From: Oscheius dolichura
Taxonomy: Eukaryota > Nematoda > Chromadorea > Rhabditida > Rhabditidae
Assembly (NCBI GenBank): GCA_932521035.1
Contig: OW051495.1
Coordinates: 11,842,001-11,906,000 of the forward strand
Reading direction: 5' to 3'
DNA length: 64,000 bases
Position numbers and translations under genes: made by a program. The notes under the pieces are model-generated. The model saw only the letters and a list, made by a program, of their open reading frames with translations. It did not search any database and had not been told where the DNA came from. This document shows positions 46,115 through 58,200 of the stretch, in pieces. The stretch's first letter is position 1. Every line of letters begins with the position of its first letter.

Positions 46115-48880
46115 CTAGACGCTATCCTTGAGCAAATATTCCAAGGCCCCGTTTGTTGTAACAATATGTTGATTACCGAGCTGTTTGCTTATTCTCCTTA
46201 CCTATAAAGCCATAGAAATGTTAAAAAAAATGGGCGAACCTCTCGTTTCTTGGCCATTTTCTCACAACAGAAGTAAGTCAACCACATGGGAATGAGGACT
46301 ATCGCTCCTAGAGGGCCGAGGGTATAAATCTGGAAAGAAAACTGCTTTAAACCATCCTTTAAATGCTCATAAAACCATCCGTTTCCCTCAAGCAATCCTC
46401 TCCCTTTAAAGGTCTGCCCAGTTGTGAAATGGAGACACCTTTCTGGCTACGGTAATCAATTCTTTCCTAATTTTCTGGATTATGTTCTGGCCGATAGTAT
46501 GGAATTGTTTTCCGTTCAAATATTCCTCCCTTCCTTTTGATTCGAATAAAATTTTAAAAACCCAACATTCTCTAGGTTTGGATAGGCCCCGATGTTAAAA
46601 TATTGTCTGACTGCGGCGCCCGGGGCAGCGGCGCGTCTTCTCCGAATCGGGCAGGATTGCGCTCTTAAGAAAAGGGAAAAATACCTTTATATAAGGAAAT
46701 ATCTCCTAGTTAATTGTACACATTTCTCCGATTTTTTGCTTAATTTGGGCTTTGTTCTTTCTTTAAAAGTGGAAAACTCAAAGGAATCCACGCCATTTCG
46801 CTTCCAAATAGCCACAAAAGGGGGAAAGACGTTATTTTCGACTAATCACTAGTTTCTAACCTTATCTAATGTAATTTTCTCTATTAATTAACTCAATCAG
46901 ACTCCTTACCTTATTATTGTAGTAAGAGTAGACATTAGTTGTCGTTATATCACTGCAAAATGCCCCAGTAAAGGGCGGCTCGCAGTTACAAGCCGTTCCC
47001 CTGGTATTGACTACTCCATGGACGCATTCAATGTTTTCACAGTAGTCTCCACTGTATCCGTGAAGGCAATCTGTACATCTATAACAGGGAAACATATTTA
47101 AATGAGAAAAGGAAAGAGAAACTCACGATCCATTGGTGTACCTCCTAAAATTAGCGCAGTGCATCTTCTTCTCGCAGAAGTCGCCAGCATATTCTGGATC
47201 GCAGTGGCATGCTCCGTCTATCACTTCTCCATGGATACACCTGAAATCGTTAGAATTATAAAGATATAACTGTTTCCTTCCCCTCCCTCTAAAAATTGAC
47301 CGCAATTCGGTTTCGTTGTTATCAACTAGTTAGGCTTGGCCGTCATTTCTCTTTCTTTAATCCTGTCAACGCGGAGAGGAAGTGCCTCCTCCTACCAAAT
47401 AAATACTGGTTTGAAGCAGACAAACACAACAACGACAGCAGGATCTTTGAATACCGTACTGTACATTTGGTTTGGAAAAATGGGAGAAAAGAATTAAACG
47501 TGGGCATCAAGTACATTTCTAGCTGTCAATGGCTCTTGCCTAGAAATTGTTAAGGTTGAGCATTTCCAAAAATACTGCCTCAAGAAGTACAGTATTCCCT
47601 CTAGACTTCCAATCCAGGTTCCAGAAGTACAGTGTTCGCTCTAAAGGCTCATTTGGGCACAAGGAGGTGGAAAATTCAAAGCTCCCTGGCTTCTGGCATT
47701 CAGAATACGACAATTTTAATGAACACCCCCTGTTTTAGCAGAAAAATGAACCAAGGGATCTCGTCTTTCAACCCTGCAGTTTTTTGCAATTCTCTCCCGT
47801 CTAAGTGCCCCGCTTCCTCTTCCTCAAACGGCGGTGACCGTCGTGACTCATGACGTCGAAGTGACGCGGCCATTAGCGAAGGTGCTGATCATTCTGATCA
47901 TTGAAATAGACCAATGAGTTGTTTTCCACGACCTCTTTGAATACGGGGCTAATTAATAGGGGACAGAATATACAGACTAGATTCTTTTTTACCTATCCGA
48001 CGGCCATCGAATACAGATATACATCACTTCCAATCGCCCCGTTATAACTCCCACAAATGGCTCTGATTAGTAGTCATTTTTGATTTTCCAAAACTTGATC
48101 GGTACAGAGACGGATTAGAGGCTATTATTCGTTTGAAAAAAGCCCTTTTCGTACGTGCATTTTTCTCCTGAACCCTTCACAACCCCTCAAAATAGACTGG
48201 GTGTGCATGTTCTTGCAGAACTTAGACGTGTTTGCATACAAAAAAGGAGTCAAAGATCGGAACTGTCCGGTGCTATCGGTGTACATGTCAATCAAATTGA
48301 CAGTAATGTGTGTTCAAGAACTGCGTACTGGTCAAAAATTAAAGAAAAACATGACTAAAAACCATGGTTCAACAGGCTATCCTAGAAAGAAGAGGCCTTC
48401 TTTTAAAGCTTTAAAGCTAAAGCTCTGTCTCCAAATACGGTTAATAGAGGGCTCCCTCCATTGGGAGGAAATTAAAGATTAAGAACTTCCGCCAGCTCAG
48501 AATAGCCGATCCCCAGAGTGTATCTCCAGTGAAGAATCTATTACAAAAAACCCCCAGCAACAATCTTTAGCTTCCTTTGCCTCCTCTTTTTTTGCCTATA
48601 TTCCAACAAAGATAATCTATCTAGTGATTAGGATTAAAAGGGAGGAATCCCTCTCAAAATGAATTAAATCCATACAAACAAGGCTGGGATTGTTTTCAGG
48701 GAGTTATCCTAGATAGGCGTAACTGATACGGAAGAGCAATTCCGAAAAATATACTCACACGATAATATAATGCCGGGGATTGTCGTCCTCCTTGTCTACT
48801 TCCTGGAGTTGCGGTATCCTCGCGCTAATAACGGAGGGCAGGATAACTAAAGAATAGAGGAATATCCTATAGTCCAGCAT
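46115..48880 (-). CDS. Single-pass membrane protein with EGF-like repeats
   Basis: Exons 48880-48759, 47240-47127, about 47090-46912, about 46335-46247 and 46203-46115 join in frame into about 200 residues. A signal peptide (MLDYRIFLYSLVILPSVISA) is followed by RIPQLQEVDKEDDNPRHYI. Three compact EGF-like units come next: CIHGEVIDGACHCDPEYAGD FC, CTDCLHGYSGDYC preceded by a Cys, and CVHGVVNTRGTACNC ending GAFC. One membrane helix (GPLGAIVLIPMWLTYFCC) and a short basic cytosolic tail KMAKKRE then VRRISKQLGNQ end in KDSV. The last residues could bind a PDZ domain. Such a layout suits a small adhesion or signalling membrane protein; I do not recognise an orthologue. TTTTCAG lies immediately before the ATG, so trans-splicing is likely. 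The first intron is 1.5 kb. Confidence 0.75.
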
Positions 48881-48887
48881 CTGAAAA
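48881..48887 (-). promoter_or_regulatory. Probable trans-splice acceptor before the EGF-like gene
   Basis: On the minus strand TTTTCAG abuts the ATG at 48880 with no spacer, matching the nematode 3' splice consensus. Confidence 0.55.
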
Positions 48888-51475
48888 GTATCTCCTTTAA
48901 ACAATTAAACCTCATAAAAGAGCTAAAAAATAAGGATAGGGAGGGGTTGAAGGTGAGTGGAGGACGGTGAGCCGTTTGATCGGATCCTGAAGTCCAGAAG
49001 ACCGACCCAATGAGGACTCCCAGCAGGTTCTTCTTCTCTTCAATCATCAAAATATTTTACAACAAAGATGTGGAGACCCAGGGGAGGGAGGGGATGGCTA
49101 GAGAAGAAAGGTCGTCATCAAAGTTCGAAGCCCGCGCACGATAATTGAAATTTACCTGGGCACAAAAATTCGCCGGCGATGATTCATGGGTGGGAAAGAG
49201 GCTAAGAAAAAGAAAGCAAGAGAAGGGGGGAGACCGAGACTGACTAAAGTCAAGGACATTGTGGAAGGGGGAAGGAGAGCGAGAGCGATTGCCTGTAAAG
49301 CCCATTCTTTTTCGGGAAATGGGCAACGAAGGGAGGCTAGCATCTTCCACACAAATAGATAGGGGTGTAGTTTCTGCTGCAAAAATAAGAAGAGGGGATC
49401 TTCAGAAGGACAAATATGACAAAAATGATCAAATTAAATCAGGAGGGGAGAGAATTCAGCGAATGATAACACATACGTACAACACTAAAGGTCACCGGCC
49501 GGTGGAGAGAAGATCGCATTACATTTTTCGATGACCACAGACATTTTTTGAATGATCAACGGGGGAAGGAGAATACCTTATACATTACAAGGTATATTCA
49601 AAATTGAAGGGAGAAAGAACGACTTCTGTGGAAAGGAACGGAAAACAATCAACAGACAGTTGCCTTGATCCCGCTGGGAAGGAGGCAGTCCGCTGATACC
49701 AGCGCGGGTTTTATTGCTTCCATCAGTAGTTTTTAAGGACAACCTGGCAGACGATTTGTCAGACTTCAAAGGAAGATACAGGGCTTTAAATGAACTGTTA
49801 AGTACCGGGAAATTCGAACACTGGTCCCTACGCCTTTCACAAAGAAAAGGACCGATCTTCTGGGATATTCCTTTCGCTATGGGACCTGTAATGGAGTCCC
49901 GAAAAGAGAAAAAAGAGATCATGAGCGTTTAGAGACCTCTGTAGAAATTTCTCAGGCACCTAACACGCAACCTAGAAAAGGCCCCGAAACGACGGTAGTC
50001 TCATCGGTTTGATTTTTAATTACTGTTTCGTTCATTGAAACAAAAGCTATAAACACCATCTCGATGAAATATGACATCAATTCCAATTACCCATCAGGTT
50101 CAAGGCTGCCCAAAACCGGGAAAACCAAAGATAACAGACGAGAGAAAAAGCAGACGTGAAACGTTGAACAGCAGCACCCCCGACTTGGCCACGAAGGGGA
50201 ACCCTGTCTTTCGATCTTTTGAAGTCGTGTTTTTAAGTGGTTGACCCGCTCCTCGAAAGGGCGAAGAGTCCCCCTAAAATAGAATTCCCTATAGGGAAAC
50301 AGTAGCACATGTTGTTTCTCCACTGTGGTTAAAGATGTTTTTCAAATGAAAAACAGGCGCCTTTACTTTTTTCTCGGAGGAAGGTAAACTTTTTGAAGTT
50401 ATTCAGAAGGAGGATACAGCGTTAGAAAGTAGACAAGAAGGAAATGAAAATGTCGACACATTTGACTAGTAATCAATCAGGAAAGGTTGGAAGTTGTCAT
50501 CGCCTTTGATAAAAACCGGGTGAAGGCGGCGTAGGCCAGGGAAGTGGGATTCCATCTGCATCTTTCAACTGGTTAAACCATTCTTCATTTTAAGATTGAC
50601 CGTATTATACCCAAGGTTCTCCTAGCATTTTTACAGTCTCAAAGTCTTGTTGAGGTAGGGGCCACGACCATAGCACCTTCCTATGAATGAAGGGGGCAGG
50701 AGGGCCGGGGGGCCTATACGTTTTCTGGAGCTTTCAACAGCAATGTCAATTGTAAAACAGACCGTGTCATTCGCTTTTTGTGGAAGAACCCACAGTTTTT
50801 GGCCAGGAAGAAAACTCTCCGGTGTTGAAATAGGCTGGAGGTCCCAGACTCCCAGGTTCCAATTCCAATTGTTGGCCTCCCATGGCTTCACGAAGTTCGA
50901 GTGCTTGCCCATTTTTATGACCCAATGATTCTTGTCCTCCCCCTCTCTTCATTTTATTCTGGACCACCCACTTCTTTCAGCCTTTGATCTTTCAACCTAT
51001 TTGTGACACAAACTCCACTTTCAAAAGTCAACCACTTTAGTGAAATTGCTTCCTTATGACTCGTTGGTCTTATTAAATTCTACTCTATTGCCTCCTGTGA
51101 CATTTGCTCTTTCAAATCTCATAAAATTTCATAGTCAGCCGGAGTTGATCCTTCCTTCCCGGAACTTTTCCCCCCGCGCCACGAAACTCCCCGGAATGAA
51201 GAAGACGTGATTACCGGACCGGCACGCACAAAGAGCCGTTATGTGTAAGCAGCTGACGCCTTTCCCTTTGTGTTAAAAAGGACGACAACCCCAATTAGAC
51301 AGGCATTCTCAGTTCAGTATGAGGAAAAACTTCCTGGACAACGATAGAGGATAGAAGAGGGAGAGAGAGAGACTCGTGGCTGGAAAGGGGGTGGAGCTTA
51401 TGGGATCCCCCTGGAGAGCAGGATAAAACGCCCGGGGCCCCGGTCATTCATCCAATCCACGTCTCTCTGGTAACG
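48888..51475. other. Intergenic region with one weak reading frame
   Basis: Contains the upstream region of the EGF-like gene and the promoter of the small secreted-peptide gene. A TCCCGAAACGA-type motif lies at 49981-49993. The only candidate coding segment is at 50631-50912 on the minus strand. Confidence 0.45.
50631..50912 (-). CDS. Hypothetical protein (weak)
   Basis: The frame starts MGKHSNFVKPWEANNWNWNL and continues GVWDLQPISTPESFLPGQKL with balanced composition, ending YGRGPYLNKTLRL. It lacks a signal peptide and has no recognised domain. A downstream segment at 50466-50567 could be spliced to it, but the frame is ambiguous. Confidence 0.28.
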   Translation of the reverse strand: MGKHSNFVKPWEANNWNWNLGVWDLQPISTPESFLPGQKLWVLPQKANDTVCFTIDIAVESSRKRIGPPALLPPSFIGRCYGRGPYLNKTLRL

Positions 51476-53044
51476 ATGCTCCGCTTCTGCCTTCTTGTTC
51501 TCTTCGTCTTGGCCGCTCTGGCAATGGCCATGCCATCTTCTAACCTTCGAGGATACGGTATAGGTTTACTTTATTTGAAGGGAAGGGGAAACAACGCTGA
51601 AATGGAGGCATAAAAAATGAGGAAGCCTGGATCCAGACAGTAGTCCACAAGAGTAATGGGGCCCATATATATTCGTTACAGTATGCCGGGTGTACTTTAA
51701 TTTCTGTCTTAAAATCTGATTCGGCTTCCCGCCTTCACAAATTCGCGCAACCCAGGGAGATCTCCAGGGACTCCTCGAGTAAGTACGGCCATTAACCTGA
51801 AAAATTGTAGAATTCTAAATCTGTTGACTGTGTATCAAGTTAAATTACCACTTGAAGAAGCCAGACAGCCAATGTTACCCTGAGAACTTGCCCTTAAACC
51901 TGACACCCCAGCCAGGAGCCCCTCTCTTCTTCCTCCCCCTCCCCCCGGGTAACATCTCCTTAGGTGTCAAATTGGGGTTGTTTTATTAGAGAGATTATCT
52001 TCATTAGACTCCGTCAAAACATGCCCTATGCGGGGAAAATCCTCCCACCCTATTTGGGGTGTGTGTTGTCCTTGTTCTTCCTCTTCCCTAGTCCTCCTGG
52101 GATTAGCTTCACCCAAGTACTTGGAAGCTCGTAGACCCAAATATGTCTGCACCAGCGGGATGGTGTAATAAATAGAGGCGTTGGCTGCTGCTGCAAGAGA
52201 AATTCCGAAAAACTACCGTGAATCAGGCAGATTTCCAGCTGTCAAGCCATCAAAATTTTATGCCCTGCAACTTTTCCTTTGAACTGGAGGAGATCAGCGG
52301 CAGCGAAATCGCCAAGGGGCTTACTGGCTTTTGGAAAACCACCATTATTGCTCGTAACAGGCTAAAGCCAGGACCCTGATGCCGGGAAGAAGGGACTTTT
52401 GAATACAATCTGTGTTTTTGCCTCGTCAATGACTTACTACCTTCCATTGTTAGCGAAAGTACATTTGTATTAAAATTTAATAAATGTGGTGAAGTGGCAA
52501 GGTTGTAAGGTGTCTAGAAAGGGCTTTTGCCCCAGGATTTTTCATTCCATTCAATTTCGAGGCGCTTTTCAACTTTATTCTGGCTCGTTCCTTCTGGTTA
52601 CTGTAGTGGAAACTGCCCTAAACGTCCCATCAATCTTTAAACGTCAAGGGTCTAGCTCTGGATGACATTTACCACCCGGAGATCATGATATAGAAGAGTA
52701 TTCATGATGGTTCCAAATTCTAACTACCGACGTCAGCATAAATTCATTAGCCCGTCAGCAGTAGACAGGGATTCGCCCCATCAATTTTGTATAACCAGAG
52801 GGGGGAAGTCACTTTTCCCCCTCTCTTCACATCAATCATAAATTATTCCTTTAGTATTTTTTTTTCTTGGAAAAACTCATTCCACCCCGGGGGTTCTTTA
52901 CATACCTAACAAGAAAGATGGATGGATTAATTAATTACAGGAAGATTTATAGGAGCCGACGGCCCAGCTTGGCTTCACCGTCTCTCTCGTCCTGATGAAT
53001 TGGTCGCTCTTCAAGACGGCCTCCTCGGTGTCATGGATGAATAA
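51476..53044 (+). CDS. Small secreted peptide precursor (61 residues)
   Basis: Exon 1 (51476-51557) encodes a clear signal peptide, MLRFCLLVLFVLAALAMA, then MPSSNLRGYG. It splices in matching phase across a 1.38-kb intron to exon 2 (52941-53044): RFIGADGPAWLHRLSRPDEL, then VALQDGLLGVMDE and stop. The mature product would be about 43 residues without cysteines or dibasic sites, so it is neither a disulfide-rich peptide nor a typical multi-copy neuropeptide. A peptide hormone or small secreted factor is possible. A 23-nt segment at about 51758-51780 is bounded by splice-like sites but would break the frame. AATAAA follows about 50 bp after the stop. I recognise no family. Confidence 0.6.
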
Positions 53045-55274
53045 GAGCAAACGACTTGAAGCAATTTTAATTATAATCACATGTAGATGTGGATAAATAA
53101 ACTTGCTTGCTGTTGATCGTGGTCTCTTAGTTTTGTTGCTCTCTCTATTCTCGATAGGTTTGGTCTGAGTTTTGGATTCATGGGCGGCTGGGTTGCTGTT
53201 TTTCCCACTCGGGGTCGTTATGGCAATTTTAGGTGGTTTATGAAGCGGAGGGAGAGAGAGAGATCCGGGCAGAGTCCATGACGACAGGTGTTTCCTTCCG
53301 AGACTCGTGAACGGCTGGAGCTATCTGTTGAAATACGTTTTAGACCCCCGAGGGAAAATAATTCGGCACAGCCAGGGTTCACACTCCCTTGACAGTAAGA
53401 CCGCCAGACTAAAGCGGCCGATAGACTAATTGCGGAACTGCCAGCAACTTCCTGGACCCCTCAGCTAATAATTTCCGCCCTTTATCATCACATCAGACGT
53501 ACATCGCTGTAAGACCAAAAGACCTCTGGAGCGTTTGCAAATATACACGAAGCTAAATTTTTATATTTCCGGGGAGGAAATTGTGTCTACCTTCAATTAA
53601 ATGGAAATCGCAGTCGTCATGCCACCCAGGAGGCTTTTTCCAGTCAAGCTGGAAGGGATCTGATTGTTCAATATCCTCCAAGGAACTTTCTGCAAGAGTT
53701 CCAATAAAAGAGGAACCGTAAATTCAGGTTCAGTCGGTCAACCCTTCTGCATAGCCACATAACTAGCTAAACACAAGAAAAGAGCGTCCGGTTTTTTGAT
53801 GGATTACAAGTTCTTCTTCTGAGCGTCAGGTTTTATTCGATGGATTACAAATTCTTCGTCGGAGCCTCAGGTTTAAAAACACCAGGAGAGGCTCGGCTTT
53901 ACCAATCATCCAGAGAGACACGCTCATTCTCTTTTTCCATAGCCTGGGAAACGACAGCTCATTTCCTTTCGCGCTTAATTGTCGGCTATGTCGGAACACA
54001 GCGATTCGATTTCTCCTCTAAGACTAAAGGATCAACTAAAATCCACTGTTGAGCCGTTTCAAATTATCGCCCAAGAGGAAATCTACGCTCTTCTCTCAAT
54101 TTTCTTTTAGTTTAGTGCTCTGTTCGTTACCTGATTCTTCCCTGATTTCCCTTCAAAACAAAGAAGTTCCGCCGGCCGGGTGAAGCGCTAGGAACACTCA
54201 TTAGTGGGTATCTCTCTCAGAGAGAGGGAGAGAGCTGTCTCTCTCGTCTCGGGAAGGAGGAGAGGAGGCAGCCGGAGTCAGAGACAGGAGCGGGCGGAGA
54301 CGCAGAGCAGCCACCTCTCCACTCTCTATACTAGGAGAGAGCCCAAAAAGGGTCGCATCCATTTGCATTTGGTCATTTTTACGGGGGGCAGCCAAATCAA
54401 TTTTTTTCGGGGGATTCTCATTGTTTCCCCGTTCTTCAAGACGTCTTTTTTGTTGACTAAATCGTAAAATTTTTGAACTTTCTTTATTTTCTAAATAAAG
54501 CGGTTCCTTTTCTCTTTTCTCCTTATAATATACGCTATTTCCCTTTTGTTTTCCTCTTAAAATTAACGGAATACGTAATTGACTTATAATATTTTTACAA
54601 ACGACAAGAGAGCATTTTTTAGATTCTTTGCCGGGCAAATCTTGTTTAGAGATATGGAAAAACGCAGACATTATGCTCTTTTCAAGACTTAGGACTTTTA
54701 AAACCTTTAATCGATTCATTATCTGACTAAAAACACTGAAAACAACCCAAAATGTATAGGATTTTCGTTGAAAATTCGTTATTTTTCGTTAGAAAACGAG
54801 TTTTTTCTCATAGGGATTGTAATTTTTTGTTTTATTTTGTGAAAAAGGGAAAATAATGAAAATCCTGTGAAAATGCCCTTTGTCGTCATAAAGGAGTCCA
54901 TTTCCCTTCCCGCAACCGGTTCGTGACCCTGCCAAAACATCCCCTAAATCCCCATTTTTGGCAGTCGGCCTCTCTATTCTGCCCCCTCCGTGTGTGCGGG
55001 CCAGTGATCGAAAATGTGCCCTGCCGAGTCCTAATTAAGAGAGAGACCGCTCTTCTTCCCCCCATTTTCCTCCATTTTTCTTCTTCCTCTTCTCATTAAA
55101 TCCGGCATTTCCAGTTTCAGATCTCTTCATCTTCTCTTATATTTATTCTCCGTAAAATATAGCCACCCCCTTTCCTTTCGCAAATTATGTAAAAAAGAAG
55201 AGAAACGCCACCGATTATTTTAATCCGAAAGGTGAGGAAACTTTGTTCTAAGGAGTGAAAATTCACACAGCAGA
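53045..55274. other. Intergenic region upstream of the WDFY3 gene
   Basis: No gene is supported. It contains a tandem repeat (53781-53865), GA/CT microsatellites at 53255-53266 and 54211-54245, and a 172-codon open frame on the minus strand (54201-54719) that is AT-rich, begins in simple sequence and shows no domain. The last part should hold the WDFY3 promoter. Confidence 0.45.
53781..53865. repeat. Tandem repeat, about 40-bp unit
   Basis: Two full units share GAGCGTC, GGTTTT, GATGGATTACAA and TTCTTC (53781-53820 and 53821-53860). A third begins at 53861 with GAGCCTCAGGTTT. Confidence 0.65.
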
Positions 55275-58200
55275 ATGAGTGACGGCCGCAGCGAGCGAAC
55301 ACTCTCCTTATTACACCTGAGGAAGACATTCTCCGAATATGCAAAGGTTCCGTTGGGTGGACAGAAAGAAGTCGACCCGGCCAGGATATTGCCACTTTTC
55401 ACGAAGGTAAGCCACAGTAAGCCACATAAGACACAGTTCACATGCTGTTTCTTTGAGATTTTTGAAACAGTCGGAAAACCGCCTAAAAGTCAGAGCAGCC
55501 ACAGTTTTCGCAGGACTGTTTCAAAAATAACGGGAGATTTTTCCCGCCTTTCTTGAGATTGGAAAGCACCGCGCTGTGATTCGAGAGACAAAAGAGACAC
55601 AGTTAGACAGCTAATATTTCCAGGTGATGTCAATGTTTACTCCAGCGGAACTGTGCACCGAATTCAAGGAGATTATCCCGTTCACTTCCTTCCTTTGTAG
55701 TTTTTTGGTTAGAGAAATTCGACAACGGTAAGAATTCGCCATTTTAAAGGACTATTTCCCGTTTTCCCTTTTAGAGCAGCCAGCCAGGGGACCCAAGAAG
55801 CAGCCGCTCTGATTGTCGACTTCCTTCAGCCGAACTCCCCTAATAAAGGATGGCTACTCTTAAATTCTATTCACTTTCTTATTTGTTCGTGAGTTTTTAA
55901 TTTGTTCAGCTTTTTAAAGGTGGATTTCATTTTAGAGATGAATTATCAATAATCGAAGTAGCGTGTAAAATGTCCTTGCCAAGTACTATGATTAAAACTA
56001 TCTATTTATTCTTTGATCTCCCTCCCGGCGAGGAGACCTCTCGACGAACTTTAAATGATCTTATTACGGATATGATGGAACGATTAGCGGGTTATACGTC
56101 AGTTTTTTTGCCTCTTACTTTTTTTCTTTTAGCCATTTGTTAGCCCTAGAGCGCGCTTACCGCAAGCTAAACTGACTACTCTAGAAAGATGAAGAATTCC
56201 ATAGTGTTTCCATGGTAAATATGAAGTTTTCAGATGCGTTACGGAAGAATTAATACGTAAAGATGATCTCATGTTGATATTTGTTGGTGCTTCTTCAATT
56301 GTTCCCGGTAATAATGTATTGTGGAGGAGGACCATGGCTAGAACGATGGAATCCCTGTCCAGCAAGGTGAAACTATCCCAATTTTCCATTTTTATCCCTT
56401 CTTCTGGTGGTCATTCTAGGAGTAGAATGGTCTAACGGTTTCCTTCTTACAGGCCCTGACGTCAAATGCTATCAAATTCATTCACTGCAAAGATTGTATT
56501 GGAACTTATGTGAAAACACTCTCTTCTAAGAATCTCAGTGGCGAGGAAGGAGCCGAGATGATTATTTCACTTCTCTGTGTCCTCAAGGTAGGCATGTCCG
56601 ATCCTTTTTCTTATTTCTATCCTTTCAGGACTCCGGGAAGACGACAAATCAGTTACTAGACGATTTCTTCAAAGTTGACGGCTATCAGGCCATTAAAGAT
56701 TTTCTAATCTTCCATCAAGCGGATATTGAACTGGTTCGGAATACTCTCCTCATGCTGGTCTCCGTTATTACTACCGGAGCGATGGAATTAAGACCTCAGG
56801 TATCCTTTTTAATGAATAGTTTTCGTGGTAAGAGCCCTATTTGCAGTACAACTCGGGCCTGATCCAGCTGAACAATTTCTACCTTCCCCAACCAACAGGA
56901 GCCGGCCTCAGCGTGCGGAATATCAACGCTTTTAGTCTCCTATATCAAATCTACCTCGAGGTGGGGATTCTCTCTAAGTTTTCTTATTTTATGGTCTCAG
57001 AGCGATAGCAACGATGTAGCGGCTACTGTAATCGATGTAATCCACTCAATTTACACCTGTGATCCGGCGAATTACTTCATATTGGACCGGGAGTATCCAC
57101 TCTCCATTTTTATTGAACAAATGCACCAGAAGAAGGAGCCCGTCCATGTGAGAACCCCTCATTTTCGCTTTGAGACCCATTTCAGGGGAAAATCCTGGAT
57201 TTATTGGAGTATTGCGTCTTCCAATTGAATCACATCCCATGCAAGGAGCTGATCAGTATCTGTGTTTTGATAAAAACGGAGCTGAGCCAGGGAAAGCCGG
57301 AAATCTGCGTGGCGGCCATGCAATCGTCCTTTCGACTACTGACTGTGGATAACATTATGAAGGTAGGGAATTTATAAACCTATTTGAGTCATTTTTAGGA
57401 CGCGTTTCGAGAAGTAGGACTCCTTGACACGTTGTGCTATACAATTGAAAGCCTCTTCAATAAATACCAAAATGGGGAACTGTCACAGGCTGAGAAGAAA
57501 CTGACCCTACTGGCTACCGATCTCCTGACAGTTATCATCAAGGGAAACATCGAAAATGCAAGTGAGTGGCTGTTTTCTTAGGAGTTATGGCGGACCACAG
57601 AAAACTTGGTTCATTTTTATCAGAAGTCCCTGTATTTCCCTAAAATTTGGTTTCAAGAAATGTTCACCGACTGCTTCACTTCCAAACTGCTCTTAACCGT
57701 AATTACTGGCGTAGACGGCGAGTGGAGGAGCAGTGCCCTCCAGCTCCTGAAACAGCTCCTTCTCATAGCCATTACTGACCAATACATGGCCGGAGTAGTC
57801 CAAGTTATCAATATGGGAAACCCCCAACATCAATTGGAGCTAAACAACGACCTATTGAAGGTAGACAATGGTTGATTTTCCTTTTAAGACCTTATTTCAG
57901 ATGGTTCTTGGAGTTTTAAGGGAATCCCATAAGGTTAGAGTTCATTTCCGCAAGACTGGAGGCTATCTCTCCTTTATTTCAATGCTCTTGGCTTTGGAGG
58001 GAGCTTTCGCGAATTTGGAGAATATCCAAGGCAAGTTTTTGTTTTTTGCACAGTTTGTTGTCTAACTGTGGCCTTTTAGGAGCCGTTCCCCAAGAAGAGA
58101 CAGCGCTGCTGGACTTTATCCACCTGATTTTCAAAGTGCTGTCAATTAGTATGAGATACGAGCCGTCCAATGCTAAATACTTCTTTAATGAGGTAGTCAA

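Noticed and set aside
54201-54719. 172-codon minus-strand open frame
   Set aside because: Runs through CT-rich simple sequence, low complexity (Lys/Glu/Ser-rich), no domain and no splice partners.
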